Source: Rufibacter sp. XAAS-G3-1 (GTDB lineage: Bacteria > Bacteroidota > Bacteroidia > Cytophagales > Hymenobacteraceae). From it: DNA of 64,000 nt. The notes beneath the pieces were generated by a model that was not told the origin of the DNA, ran no database searches, and saw only the letters and a program-made list of their open reading frames with translations. The position numbers were made by a program, and so were the translations under genes. Shown here piece after piece: positions 53,733 through 62,972 of this stretch. Positions within the stretch are counted from its first letter, which is position 1; each line of letters starts with the position of its first letter. The stretch spans positions 55,623 to 119,622 of the forward strand of contig NZ_JABFAM010000016.1 in assembly GCF_013623775.1 (NCBI RefSeq), in the 5' to 3' direction.

Positions 53733-55625
53733 TTAGTAGGCACGCCCGTCTTTGTTTTCCATGAAGTTCACGAAAGCGCGGTTAACTACTTTCATGCCGC
53801 CTGGGGTAGGGAAGTTGCCGGTGAAATACCAGTCGCCAATGTGGTTAGGGATGGCCTTGTGGAGACCTTCCACGGTTTGGAAAATGACCTGTACCTCGGC
53901 TTTTACGTTAGCCGCTTTTACAATCTCGGCTACTTTCCCGCTTATTTCTTCTGGCGTGAACAGGTCGTAGAGTTCCTGCACAAAGTTCTTGGTTCTGGCC
54001 TCGCCGGTCTTCAAGCTCATTTGGCAGTTTTGGTAAACCTCGCGCGCCAGGTGTTCTTGCTGGCGTTCTTTCAGCAAGCCCATCATAGCCCTAAACGCCA
54101 CAAACTCTTTCATCTTTGACATGTCAATGCCGTAGCAATCTGGGTAGCGGATCTGGGGGGCGCTGGAGACAATGATAATCTTTTTAGGTTCCAGACGGTC
54201 CAGCATTTTAATGATGCTCTGTTCCAGGGTGGTGCCGCGCACGATGGAATCATCAATGACTACGATGGTGTCAACGCCTTTCTTCACTACTTCATAGGTG
54301 GTGTCATAGACGTGGGCCACCAGGTCATCGCGGGAGTCATTGTCGGTGATGAAGGTGCGGAGCTTGGCGTCTTTGATGACCAGTTTCTCCACCCGTGGCC
54401 GGAAGGAGAGCAGGTTCTCCAGCTTGTCAATGTCCCCATCGGCATCGGCAATGGCGGTGCGGCGGTAGGAGCGAAGGTAATCTTCCACGCCTTCCATCAA
54501 ACCCAGAAACGAAGACTCAGCGGTATTGGGAATGTACGAGAAAACGGTGTTCTCCAGGTCATGGTCAATGGCTTGGAGTACCTGCGGGGTCAGCAATCTA
54601 CCCAACATTTTACGTTCCTGGTAAATCTCGGGGTCATTGCCGCGCGAGAAGTAGATGCGCTCAAAGCTGCAGGACTTTTTCTCCAAAGCAGGCAGCACTT
54701 CTTTTTCTGAGGCTTCGCCGTTTTTGTCAATGATGAGGGCGTGCCCCGGCGAAATCTCCTTTATCTGGCTGTACTCAATGCCGAAGGCGGTTTTGATGGC
54801 TGGTTTCTCAGAGGCGATCACTACCACCTCGTCATCCATGTAATAGTACGCCGGGCGGATGCCCGAAGGATCGCGCACCACAAAGGCGGCTCCGTAACCG
54901 GTTAATCCGGCCATGGCGTACCCGCCGTCAAAGTCTTTGCAGGCCCGGCGCAGCACGCGCTGCAAATCAAGGTTCTCTTCAATGAGGGCCGTGATTTCCT
55001 CGTTGTTGTTGTCAGGCTTGAAATAGTCAAAAAGCCGTTGGTTTTCCTCGTCCAGGAAGTGACCAATCTTTTCCAGTACGGTAACGGTGTCAATCTTCTG
55101 GCGGGGGTGCTGGCCCAGTTCGGTGAGCACGTCAAAAAGCTCGTCTACGTTGGTCATGTTGAAGTTACCGGCTACGGCCAGGCTTCTGTTGCGCCAGTTG
55201 TTTTCCCGTACCATGGGGTGGCAGTTGTCTACGCTGTTGAGGCCGTGGGTGCCATAACGCAAATGGCCCAGATACACATCGCCCAAAAACGGGAGATTCT
55301 CTCTGAGCCAGTCAATGTTCTTGGAGGCGTCGGGGTATTTGCGCTTCAGCTTGCCGTATTTCTCGCTTATTTTCCCAAAAATAGCGTCAATCGCTTTGGT
55401 CTTGACGGAGCGGTACCGGGCAATGTACTCGGTGCCGGGTTTGGCTTTGATCTTGATACTGGCAAAACCGGCGCCGTCTTGCCCCCGGTTGTGCTGTTTC
55501 TCCATGAGCAGGTACATCTTCTGGATGCCGTACATGGGTGTGCCGTATTTTTCGGCGTAGTATTCTAAGGGTTTGCGGAGGCGGACCAAGGCAATCCCGC
55601 ACTCATGTTTTATCGCATCACTCAT
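53733..55625 (-). CDS. purF: Amidophosphoribosyltransferase (long Bacteroidota form)
   Basis: From ATG 55625 the protein has 630 residues, longer than canonical PurF (about 470-510). The class II glutamine amidotransferase domain starts after an 8-residue leader, MSDAIKHECGIALV, so Cys9 would have to be exposed by propeptide cleavage, as in Bacillus PurF. It contains QHNRGQDGAGFASI and GHLRYGTHG. The phosphoribosyltransferase domain has the PRPP motif in TIVVIDDSIVRGTTLEQSII near residue 455. The enzyme makes 5-phosphoribosylamine, the first step of purine synthesis. Some Bacteroidota carry a second, shorter PurF, so this may be a paralogue. A -7 box lies at 55712. Confidence 0.88.
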   Translation of the reverse strand: MSDAIKHECGIALVRLRKPLEYYAEKYGTPMYGIQKMYLLMEKQHNRGQDGAGFASIKIKAKPGTEYIARYRSVKTKAIDAIFGKISEKYGKLKRKYPDASKNIDWLRENLPFLGDVYLGHLRYGTHGLNSVDNCHPMVRENNWRNRSLAVAGNFNMTNVDELFDVLTELGQHPRQKIDTVTVLEKIGHFLDEENQRLFDYFKPDNNNEEITALIEENLDLQRVLRRACKDFDGGYAMAGLTGYGAAFVVRDPSGIRPAYYYMDDEVVVIASEKPAIKTAFGIEYSQIKEISPGHALIIDKNGEASEKEVLPALEKKSCSFERIYFSRGNDPEIYQERKMLGRLLTPQVLQAIDHDLENTVFSYIPNTAESSFLGLMEGVEDYLRSYRRTAIADADGDIDKLENLLSFRPRVEKLVIKDAKLRTFITDNDSRDDLVAHVYDTTYEVVKKGVDTIVVIDDSIVRGTTLEQSIIKMLDRLEPKKIIIVSSAPQIRYPDCYGIDMSKMKEFVAFRAMMGLLKERQQEHLAREVYQNCQMSLKTGEARTKNFVQELYDLFTPEEISGKVAEIVKAANVKAEVQVIFQTVEGLHKAIPNHIGDWYFTGNFPTPGGMKVVNRAFVNFMENKDGRAY

Positions 55626-55711
55626 TTGTAAAAGGCTTTTAAGCGAAAGCACGTGTCCAATGCTTTCGGGTGCCTGTCCGGCTTTGTAAAAAGGTAAGCA
55701 GAAAAGACATG

Positions 55712-55719
55712 CAAAGGTA
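55712..55719 (-). promoter_or_regulatory. -7 box upstream of purF
   Basis: TACCTTTG on the minus strand matches TAnnTTTG. It would give a leader of about 80 nt. The rest of the gap to 56171 contains a degenerate hairpin tract (55800-55910) with a CGTTTTGAAGCTGTTTTGTG module and no gene. Confidence 0.5.
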
Positions 55720-56171
55720 AGAGTAAAAATACGTAACGCGCTAACGGAAAAACCATTTTCCGCCGGGCATCATTTTTTATTCGCAAGCGAAAACTGGGGG
55801 TAGAACCGCTCTTGCGGAGTTCTACTCCCGAAGCAAGCTGCCGGGGAGTTTTCCGCGTTTTGAAGCTGTTTTGTGGAAAACGGCGCATAAACCCGGGAAA
55901 CCCGCTTCTCCGGCCAGTCCCAGACAGGGCGCAAGAAGAACGGCTCGGCTTGCCATTTATATACGTTAGCCTGTCAGGGAACAAGCCAAGGAAAGGATTT
56001 GCTTTTCCTACAAGATAAGCCTGGGATGGGCGGGGGTGGGTTGCGTAGGGGGTATACATTCTGGGTTATTTAGGTTGCTTTTCCCTAAGTTACCAAGCCG
56101 GTTTATAGCCTGATTTCCTGAAAGCAACTCCAAAACGGGTTGGTGTTGACGGGCGGCATTTGGTTGTTGCC

Positions 56172-56179
56172 TACCTTTG
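56172..56179 (+). promoter_or_regulatory. -7 box directly before the EamA transporter gene
   Basis: TACCTTTG ends 5 nt before ATG 56185, implying a leaderless transcript. TTGAC at 56146 is a possible upstream element. Confidence 0.55.
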
Positions 56180-56184
56180 CCGCC

Positions 56185-57072
56185 ATGAACAGACAAGTAC
56201 AGATACACGGCGCGTTGTTTCTGGTAGCCCTTATTTACGGGGCCAATTACAGCATCGCCAAAGAGATAATGCCAGACTATGTGCTGCCGTTCGGCCTGAT
56301 TGTGATACGGGTGGTAAGTGCGGTGCTGGTGTTTGGGGCCTTGTCTTTGTTTGTGGTCAAGGAAAAAGTCCAACGCAAGAGTGACTGGGTGAGGATCATT
56401 CTCTGCGGGCTGTTCGGGATTACGTTAAACCAGCTTTCCTTTTTCAGCGGATTGAATCTTACCTCGCCCATCAATGCCTCGCTCATTCAGACGGTTTCGC
56501 CGGTAGTGGTGGTGCTGTTGTCTGCGTACCTGCTCAAAGAACGGATTCAGGTGTTCAGGATGGTGGGTATTCTGCTGGCGGGGCTGGGGGCCATGCTGCT
56601 TATCTCGGGCAAAGCCGGAAACGCGCAGGGTCACCTTCTGGGCGATTTGCTGATGCTGTTGAATGCCGCGTGTTTTGGCGCGTTTCTGGTACTGGTGAAA
56701 CCGCTCATGCAGCGCTACCATCCTATCACGGTGGTGAGCCGGGTGTTTCTGGTGGGCTCGGTCGGCGTTCTTCCCTTCGGGTGGGGGCAGGTGCTTGAGC
56801 CAGAGTATGCTGCTTTTCCAGATCGTATCTGGGGGGCCATCGCGTTTGTGATTATTGGGATGACCATTCTGGCGTATCTATTGAACGTGTGGGCCATGAA
56901 ATACGCCAGTCCGGCTTTGGTGGGCGTGTACATTTACCTGCAACCGGTGTTCGCGATTTTCATTGCGGTAAGCTTAGGGAAAGATCTGTTTACGTGGCAG
57001 AAAGCCCTGTACGCCGCTATGATCTTTGGCGGGGTCTATCTGGTAAGTAAACCTAAAAAGGAAATTGTCTAA
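56185..57072 (+). CDS. EamA/DMT-family transporter
   Basis: From ATG 56185 (MNRQVQIHGALFLVALIYGA) the protein has 295 residues and ten predicted transmembrane helices in two EamA repeats. Landmarks are NYSIAKEIMPDYVLPFGLIV, GITLNQLSFFSGLNLTSPIN, ASLIQTVSPVVVVLLSAYLL and, in the second repeat, ALVGVYIYLQPVFAIFIAV. Drug/metabolite transporters of this family export or take up small metabolites; the substrate is unknown. The start fits a -7 box that ends 5 nt earlier. No partner gene is obvious. Confidence 0.93.
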   Translation: MNRQVQIHGALFLVALIYGANYSIAKEIMPDYVLPFGLIVIRVVSAVLVFGALSLFVVKEKVQRKSDWVRIILCGLFGITLNQLSFFSGLNLTSPINASLIQTVSPVVVVLLSAYLLKERIQVFRMVGILLAGLGAMLLISGKAGNAQGHLLGDLLMLLNAACFGAFLVLVKPLMQRYHPITVVSRVFLVGSVGVLPFGWGQVLEPEYAAFPDRIWGAIAFVIIGMTILAYLLNVWAMKYASPALVGVYIYLQPVFAIFIAVSLGKDLFTWQKALYAAMIFGGVYLVSKPKKEIV

Positions 57073-57148
57073 GTGTTTGGGGTGAAAACATCCGTATAAC
57101 GGACATTTGGAACGCTCTTGGAGCGTAGCAAGAATTATAGAATGTAAG

Positions 57149-57409
57149 ATGACGGAACAGATTCAATACGAAGAGAACGCGCTGCATCACCTCTTCCTGA
57201 TGGTGGAGGCCCAGGATGCCACCTGTATGCTGAACCTGGCGGGCCACCCGCTCCGCATACGCGAGGTTATTTTCCAGATGGTAGATAACGGTTGCCGGGT
57301 GAGCAAAGTAGGGGCAGACTTCTACAACATGTTTCTCTATGACAAAGAAGTGACTGAAATCTATGATTACCTCACCACCATCATCAAAGTGAAATTCGCC
57401 AAGGTCTGA
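57149..57409 (+). CDS. Small conserved protein of unknown function
   Basis: An 86-residue cytoplasmic protein (MTEQIQYEENALHHLFLMVE, then DATCMLNLAGHPLRIREVIF) with a mixed alpha/beta pattern. ATG 57149 is preferred over an upstream in-frame start at 57107. I do not recognise a family. It lies 76 nt after the transporter gene and ends just before a hairpin, so co-transcription with the transporter is possible. Confidence 0.75.
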   Translation: MTEQIQYEENALHHLFLMVEAQDATCMLNLAGHPLRIREVIFQMVDNGCRVSKVGADFYNMFLYDKEVTEIYDYLTTIIKVKFAKV

Positions 57410-57425
57410 CGCATTTTTCACTTTT

Positions 57426-57461
57426 GTTTTAGGTCTGCTTTTCAGAAATAAGCCCTAAAAC
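57426..57461 (+). terminator. Imperfect common-type hairpin after 57149-57409
   Basis: GTTTTAGGTCTGCTTTTC pairs with GAAATAAGCCCTAAAAC with a few mismatches. Confidence 0.5.
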
Positions 57462-57583
57462 GGACTTGTTTACAGCTGTAGGGCTGAACGCCGGCCAGTG
57501 CATTTCCAGGGGAAATAAAACAAAGTGTGCCCAAAGGAGGTAAGGGAACAAGTGATTCCTATCAACTACCTAAGCCAATTTGC

Positions 57584-58996
57584 ATGAACGCTACCACCAG
57601 AATTGAACATGATTTCCTGGGTGAGAAAGAGATTCCCAATACGGCCTACTACGGGGTACAGACACTCAGAGCCTTAGAGAACTTCAACATCACGGGCATC
57701 ACCAATGCCTCTGAGCCGCTCTTTATTGTGGCATTTGCCTACGTGAAGAAAGCGGCGGCCATGGCCAACCGAGACCTGGGCGTATTGGATAAGATAATTG
57801 CCGAGGCTATTATTTTCGCCTGCGACGAACTGATTGCGGGCAAATACCGCGACCAGTTTGTCACCGATCTGATCCAGGGCGGAGCGGGAACGTCGGTGAA
57901 CATGAACGTGAACGAGGTCATTGCCAACATAGGGCTGGAATACCTGGGCCACCAGAAAGGGCAGTATGAGTTCCTGCACCCCAACAACCACGTCAACTGC
58001 TCCCAATCCACCAACGACACCTATCCAACGTCCATCATGATGGCCCTGCACCTCAAAGTAGACCTTTACTTGCAGGCGCTGGCCGATCTGCGGGACTCCT
58101 TCCTCAGAAAGTCTACTGAGTTCAAGGATGTTCTGAAGATGGGCCGCACCCAATTGCAGGATGCCGTGCCCATGACCCTGGGCCAGGAATTCCATGCCTT
58201 TGCCACCACCATTGGAGATGACATCAAACACCTGCGCGAAGTCCAGCAAAAGCTGCTGGAGTGCAACATGGGCGCTACCGCCATTGGCACCAGCATCAAC
58301 GCGCCCCAGGGCTACCCCGAACTGTGCACCAAATACTTGGCCCAGATTACCAAACTGCCCTTCACACTTGCCCCAGACTTGATTGAAGCCACCTCAGACA
58401 TGGGTTCCTACGTGCTGGTGTCTGGTATGCTGAAGCGGAGCGCCATCAAAATCTCCAAGATCTGCAATGACTTGCGCCTGCTCGCCTCCGGCCCCAGGGC
58501 GGGATTGAATGAGATTCGGTTGCCGCCTATGCAGCCGGGTTCTTCCATTATGCCGGGCAAAGTGAACCCGGTTATCCCCGAGGTGGTGAACCAAACCGCC
58601 TTCTACGTGATTGGCGCCGATGTCACCATTAGCATGGCCGCCGAGGCCGGACAATTGCAGCTGAACGTGATGGAGCCGGTCATTGCCTTTAGTATGTTCA
58701 CGTCTATCAATTACATGATCAATGCCATCAATACGTTGCGCCTCAAGTGTGTGGACGGCATCACGGCCAATGTGGAAGTCTGCCGTGAGGAGGTCATGCG
58801 CAGCATTGGTATTGTGACCGCACTTAACCCCATTCTGGGCTATGAAACCTCGGCCTCTATTGCCAAAGAAGCCCTGGCCACCGGAAAATCCATTCACCAG
58901 ATCGTGATTCAGGAGCGGCAATTGATTACCCAGGAAAAATGGGATTCCATCTATTCCTTTGAGAACATGATTCACCCGGTGTACGTCAACGCTTAA
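57584..58996 (+). CDS. aspA: Aspartate ammonia-lyase
   Basis: From ATG 57584 the protein has 470 residues, the family size. It starts MNATTRIEHDFLGEKEIPNT AYYGVQTLRA, typical of AspA rather than fumarase C. Conserved parts are QGGAGTSVNMNVNEVIAN, HPNNHVNCSQSTNDTYPTSI, MGRTQLQDAVPMTLGQEF and the superfamily signature GSSIMPGKVNP near residue 320 with the catalytic serine. It converts aspartate to fumarate and ammonia (EC 4.3.1.1), feeding the TCA cycle. Fumarase is the closest alternative, but the motifs favour AspA. Confidence 0.94.
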   Translation: MNATTRIEHDFLGEKEIPNTAYYGVQTLRALENFNITGITNASEPLFIVAFAYVKKAAAMANRDLGVLDKIIAEAIIFACDELIAGKYRDQFVTDLIQGGAGTSVNMNVNEVIANIGLEYLGHQKGQYEFLHPNNHVNCSQSTNDTYPTSIMMALHLKVDLYLQALADLRDSFLRKSTEFKDVLKMGRTQLQDAVPMTLGQEFHAFATTIGDDIKHLREVQQKLLECNMGATAIGTSINAPQGYPELCTKYLAQITKLPFTLAPDLIEATSDMGSYVLVSGMLKRSAIKISKICNDLRLLASGPRAGLNEIRLPPMQPGSSIMPGKVNPVIPEVVNQTAFYVIGADVTISMAAEAGQLQLNVMEPVIAFSMFTSINYMINAINTLRLKCVDGITANVEVCREEVMRSIGIVTALNPILGYETSASIAKEALATGKSIHQIVIQERQLITQEKWDSIYSFENMIHPVYVNA

Positions 58997-59016
58997 CCAA
59001 AGCACATGCCATACAA

Positions 59017-59094
59017 AACCGAAGAACCAGCCTCCTGTTTTAAGGGTGATTTTCTGGAAACAGCCCTAAAACAAGAGACTGGTTCTTTGGGGTT
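59017..59094 (+). terminator. Nested hairpin after aspA
   Basis: The outer stem ACCGAAGAACCAG / CTGGTTCTTTGGGGT encloses the common-type inner hairpin TGTTTTAAGGGTG...CAGCCCTAAAACA. Confidence 0.7.
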
Positions 59095-59124
59095 ATGTGG
59101 AAAAGGGAGGGTGTTCTGGTATAT

Positions 59125-59338
59125 TGATAACTGACCTTCTGCAGTAAAGGGGAGCCCTCTGCTGCGTTTTTGGCCTGTTTTGCGGGAAACGGCCCTAAAA
59201 CGGTACTGGCCGAGACACTCGTAGGAGCTGCGCGCACTACTAGGTCTTTGGAGCAGGCGGCATTACGGAAACAGGCCCAAGTCTCGAGTCTCCAGACTCG
59301 CCGGGGGCCGCCAGCAGGTTTGCGTCACTTCAGTTAAG
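59125..59338 (-). repeat. Repeat family B, copy 5 (reverse, with an insert shared with copy 6)
   Basis: It ends CAGTCTCCAGACTCGCC-like and CCAGCAGGTTTGCG. The central part with GAGACACTCGTAGGAGCTGC, GCGCACTACTAGGTCTTTGG and AGCAGGCGGCAT is found, inverted, only in copy 6 at 63052, so these two are closest relatives. Confidence 0.8.
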
Positions 59339-59465
59339 AAGGGGGCTGTTATTTTAGGAATGCTGCGTACCTTCGTTTTCCATTTACGGCCACTTGCCCC
59401 GCCAGAATGAAACTTAATCAGAATGGGATTCCTTATGCAAAGGAACCGCAGTAGAAAGATTAGAC

Positions 59466-59723
59466 ATGTTAGAACATTCGCTTTTTCATTTTCATAAACT
59501 TCCTCCCTGGACTCAGGCCGAACTTCTGGAGCAGAAAGCGATAGCTCTGTCGCAGCGCCGCTTCAATGGATGGGACATCACCCTGTTCTCGTTTGAGAAC
59601 CACTTTCTGGAAGTCTGGGCCAAAATGGGCGTAGAGGTGGTAGGATCGTTCCATGCCGCCGCCACGTACATGGAGATCATAGAACCATACATGAGTGACC
59701 TCTCTGTACCCGAAGGTGCATGA
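59466..59723 (+). CDS. Small conserved protein of unknown function
   Basis: An 85-residue protein: MLEHSLFHFHKLPPWTQAEL, then LSQRRFNGWDITLFSFENHF and LEVWAKMGVEVVGSFHAAAT. It has one helix-rich half and a few strands, and no signal peptide. No family is recognised, though small proteins of this type are common in Cytophagales. TACCTTCG at 59368 is near the -7 consensus. A terminator follows at 59784. Confidence 0.78.
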   Translation: MLEHSLFHFHKLPPWTQAELLEQKAIALSQRRFNGWDITLFSFENHFLEVWAKMGVEVVGSFHAAATYMEIIEPYMSDLSVPEGA

Positions 59724-59783
59724 CATTTCCAGAAATAACAAGATAACCAGATCGCAGCCGCTGCGATATGGTTAGAGAAAAAT

Positions 59784-59820
59784 AAAAAGGCCCTTGCTTC
59801 ATGAAAGCAAGGGCCTTTTA
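59784..59820 (+). terminator. Terminator after 59466-59723
   Basis: AAAAGGCCCTTGCTT pairs with AAGCAAGGGCCTTTT around a short loop and ends in T. The gap 59821-60065 behind it holds a degenerate common hairpin and TTCTGGCGC/GCGCCAGAA near 59941, perhaps a relic of family A. Confidence 0.82.
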
Positions 59821-60065
59821 GATGTATTTGAAAGTTAAGAAGACGTGTTTTCAGGCTGTTTTCTAGAAAATAGGTTCAAAACAAGCCCTTGGCAACAGAA
59901 TAATTCTTCTTGAACCTGTTAGAGGTTTCAAAAGCTGGTTTTCTGGCGCAAGCGGTCACTAGCGCCAGAAACAAAATGGATAATTTTGCATAGCTTCCTT
60001 GTATAGAAATCAGACTAAACGGCCCATCTATTCAGGAACTTATACTAGAAGGGGCAGTTTGCGCC

Positions 60066-60524
60066 TTATTCTATCACCTTTACGTTAATGGCGTTCAGGC
60101 CTTTTACCCCTTTTTCCACTTCAAAGGTTACTTTGGTGTTTTCCTGAACCGTACCATCTATTGCATTCTGGTGCACAAAAATGCTTTCCTGAGATACGTG
60201 GTCTTTGATGAAACCGTACCCTTTAGAGGTATTGAAGAAGGTGATGGTGCCTTTTCTGATCAGATCGGCAGGATCAAGGGCTTCTTGTCTGGAAACACCA
60301 ATCTGAATATCTTCCTGATTGATGATTTTCTTTTTCTTTGTAGGATCTGGCGGCGTAGAGGTAATATTACCATTATCATCTACGTAGGCAAGCATGTCAT
60401 CCATGTCTTTCCCTTTGTTGGAAGTGGCGCTACGCTCTTCCTTTTTCTGCTCTTTGTCCTGACGCTTCTTTAGTTTCTTTTTTTCTTTTTCTTTTTTACT
60501 GAAGGTTTCTTGTGATCTACCCAT
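60066..60524 (-). CDS. Cold-shock-domain protein with a lysine-rich N-terminal extension
   Basis: A 152-residue protein. The first 40 residues are extremely basic (SKKEKEKKKLKKRQDKEQKK), followed by an acidic linker (DMDDMLAYVDDNGNITSTPP). The C-terminal cold-shock domain (about 90-152) has RKGTITFFNTSKGYGFIKD with RNP1 KGYGFI and RNP2 IFVHQ, and ends VKGLNAINVKVIE like the small Csp at 36287. The extension should raise RNA affinity or ribosome association. It is common in Bacteroidota. Confidence 0.93.
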   Translation of the reverse strand: MGRSQETFSKKEKEKKKLKKRQDKEQKKEERSATSNKGKDMDDMLAYVDDNGNITSTPPDPTKKKKIINQEDIQIGVSRQEALDPADLIRKGTITFFNTSKGYGFIKDHVSQESIFVHQNAIDGTVQENTKVTFEVEKGVKGLNAINVKVIE

Positions 60525-60595
60525 TATGTGTGCTTGGTTGTTAAATACTGTGTTCTCTTATAATGCTCAATGCTTGATCTGGCAGATTAGTTGCC

Positions 60596-60820
60596 TTACC
60601 GGAACATAAAGTTGGTGCCGTTGCGAATCCAGGTCTCAAAGAAGGAGTTGTCATTGAATTCACCGGTTACTAAGCCTTCGCCATCTTCTTCTTTGTTGGC
60701 CCGGCTACTCATGAAACTTGGGAGCGAGGCTTGGTTATTGGGTACCCAGTCTTGTCCTTTTTTCAAAGCGATGCACAGGTACTCACGCGTGGTTATGTCT
60801 ACTAGATATTTTCTGTTCAT
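60596..60820 (-). CDS. Small protein of unknown function upstream of the cold-shock-domain gene
   Basis: A 74-residue protein, MNRKYLVDITTREYLCIALK then KGQDWVPNNQASLPSFMSSR, polar and without signal. ATG at 60820. It lies 71 nt upstream of the cold-shock-domain gene on the same strand, so co-transcription is possible. An overlapping plus-strand frame looks less protein-like. Confidence 0.6.
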   Translation of the reverse strand: MNRKYLVDITTREYLCIALKKGQDWVPNNQASLPSFMSSRANKEEDGEGLVTGEFNDNSFFETWIRNGTNFMFR

Positions 60821-61702
60821 AAGGAGGGGTGTGTATCCGGAAAACTATTACCGGTGTGAAAGGGTAAGAAAAAAATAAAAACTTACTTCTGTAAGCAAGT
60901 GCAAAAGCTTTACCCGCAGGCAAGGCAGAAATTATCAAGTGAAACGAAGCAAGCTTCTAGAAAAGGCAATTTGTTTTTACCTACAGGTTTAGTGCAACTC
61001 CAGCAGTCACCCGCTGTACTCTCTAAAAGTAAGAAGCGGGGTAGGGCTGAAATTGCTTTTTTACAAATCTTAAACTTTACTATGCCTTTATTTACGTAGT
61101 ATTGCCTTGCTTATACTTACTACAATGCACAAGGCAGATACGTTCGTTATTTTGTACAATATACGCTAAATTATTTACAATCTTACATTTTTAGCTATAT
61201 TCTGGATAAAATTCCGGTTATTGGCTTTCTTGTAAACCTGGGGAATACCCCCTCATTCAATAATTCCCAAAAGGGAAGTGCCAGATTTTCAGGGTGTTTA
61301 CTTATTTCTTGCGGCAAAGATGTGGGTAGATACTTTTTTTAAAACTATTTGGGCGGGTTTCTACGTTGTAGGGGTACGTAATTCAACAATGCTTTTTAGA
61401 GTCATGGACTTCTCTGGCCAAGCCTGCCCTATGTTCCTGCTGTTAATCGTCCTTTAAGTAGTGCAATTTTTTGGGCCTGCTGATTGCCCAGTTTCCAGTT
61501 ACCCTCTGGGTAAAGTTCACCCGCAAAGTTCCTTCTGTTTTGGTTGGCTCTTTCTTCCACCAAAAATCTTCTCAGCTTTTTTTGAGGCATATTGAGAGAT
61601 TCTTTCCTTTTCTGATTCGTGTGATTGCAGTGATGAGGCCCTGGAATTTCAAAATCAAACATTACCCCAGTTATCACCAGTTCCTCAGTTAGCAATGACC
61701 CA
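60821..61702. other. 882-bp gap without a supported gene
   Basis: AT-rich, with several short frames that lack protein-like composition. It should hold the promoter of the desaturase gene. No repeat of families A-E and no RNA gene is recognised. Confidence 0.5.
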
Positions 61703-62818
61703 ATGTCACAAAAAGTAAAATTCATCAACAAAACACAGTCTGCCTTTTTCGCCACGGCCCGCCAGCGGGTAGAAAATTCTTTCAAAGAAAAAGGCATCTC
61801 CAAAAACGCCAATAGAGCCATGTGGTTCAAAACCGTCTTTTTCGTCACGGTCTTCTTTGCTCTTTATTCGCTTATCCTTACGGGTTGGTTTGGTACGTGG
61901 GGCATGCTGGCCATGGCGTTGGCCTTAGGGGCTTTTGCGGCCTTCATTGGCTTCAACATCTGCCATGATGCCATTCACGGATCTTTTTCCAGTAACGCTA
62001 AGGTCAACAAGGGACTGAGTTATCTATTCCATTTAGTGGGGGCCAATCCTTACCTGTGGAATATCTCGCACAACATTGTACACCATACCTATACCAACAT
62101 CCCCGGCCATGACGAAGACATTGAAGTGGCCCCCGGCCTGATCAGGTTAGATGAAAGTGAAAAGGTGAACAGATTACAGCGCTACCAACACCTGTACGCG
62201 TTTTGGTTGTATGGCCTGGCGTCGCTTTCCTGGGTTCTCAGAAAAGACTACCTCAAGTTTTTCAAAAAGCAGATAGGGCAGCACGCAGCTAACCACCCTA
62301 AGATAGAGTACTTCAATCTGTTTTTTTACAAAATCCTGCACTACATCATTTTCATTGTAGTCCCTATGCTCGTTTTAGACCTGACTTGGTGGCAAGCCGG
62401 CCTTGGTTTTCTGGTGCTGCATATGACCGAGGGCATGGTGATGGGCCTGGTTTTCCAGTTAGCCCACGTGGTGGAAGGAACCAGTTTCCCGGTGCCCAAT
62501 GAGCAAGGAAACGTAGAGGAAGCCTGGGCGGCGCACCAGATGAGAACCACGGCTAATTTTGCCCCCACCAATGCCTTCGCCAGCTTCTTTTTAGGCGGAT
62601 TGAACCGCCAGATTGAGCACCACCTTTTCCCGAAGGTCTGCCACATCCACTATCCGGCCATTGCGGTGATTGTGCGGCAGACGGCCCACGAGTTTGACCT
62701 GCCGTACCTAGAGAGCCCCACCTTTGTATCGGCCATCCAGTCCCATTACCGCATGCTGAGAAAGCTGGGCAAAGAGGCCTACCAGGCACAAGCCAAAAGC
62801 AGAGTACTCGTAAGTTAA
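61703..62818 (+). CDS. Membrane fatty-acid desaturase
   Basis: A 371-residue integral membrane protein with the three histidine boxes of acyl-lipid desaturases: HDAIH at 88-92, HNIVHH at 123-128, and QIEHH in LGGLNRQIEHHLFPKVCHIH. The glutamine in the third box (QxxHH) is typical of front-end desaturases. Hydrophobic helices lie at about 44-90 and 205-260. It introduces a cis double bond using a di-iron centre, probably to adjust membrane fluidity. An electron donor is not encoded nearby and there is no fused cytochrome b5. Position specificity (delta-6-like against delta-9) cannot be settled here. Confidence 0.93.
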   Translation: MSQKVKFINKTQSAFFATARQRVENSFKEKGISKNANRAMWFKTVFFVTVFFALYSLILTGWFGTWGMLAMALALGAFAAFIGFNICHDAIHGSFSSNAKVNKGLSYLFHLVGANPYLWNISHNIVHHTYTNIPGHDEDIEVAPGLIRLDESEKVNRLQRYQHLYAFWLYGLASLSWVLRKDYLKFFKKQIGQHAANHPKIEYFNLFFYKILHYIIFIVVPMLVLDLTWWQAGLGFLVLHMTEGMVMGLVFQLAHVVEGTSFPVPNEQGNVEEAWAAHQMRTTANFAPTNAFASFFLGGLNRQIEHHLFPKVCHIHYPAIAVIVRQTAHEFDLPYLESPTFVSAIQSHYRMLRKLGKEAYQAQAKSRVLVS

Positions 62819-62926
62819 ACGAGAACCGTTGAAGCAACCAGAAGTTGTTAAATTGCAGCCCCCGTTTTGCTTCTCCTTTTGAAAAACAACGCTATAAACA
62901 GGAACGGTGAGAAAACCAGACCTGTC

Positions 62927-62972
62927 AAACAGAAAGAGCTCTCCAGTAGCATTGGAGAGCTCTTTCTGTTTT
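62927..62972 (+). terminator. Terminator downstream of the desaturase gene
   Basis: AAACAGAAAGAGCTCTCCA pairs perfectly with TGGAGAGCTCTTTCTGTTT (19-bp stem), followed by T residues. Confidence 0.82.

Noticed and set aside
55038..55568. 176-residue plus-strand frame
   Set aside because: Antisense to purF.
61429..61848. 139-residue minus-strand frame
   Set aside because: Overlaps the start of the desaturase gene on the other strand and has no protein-like pattern.
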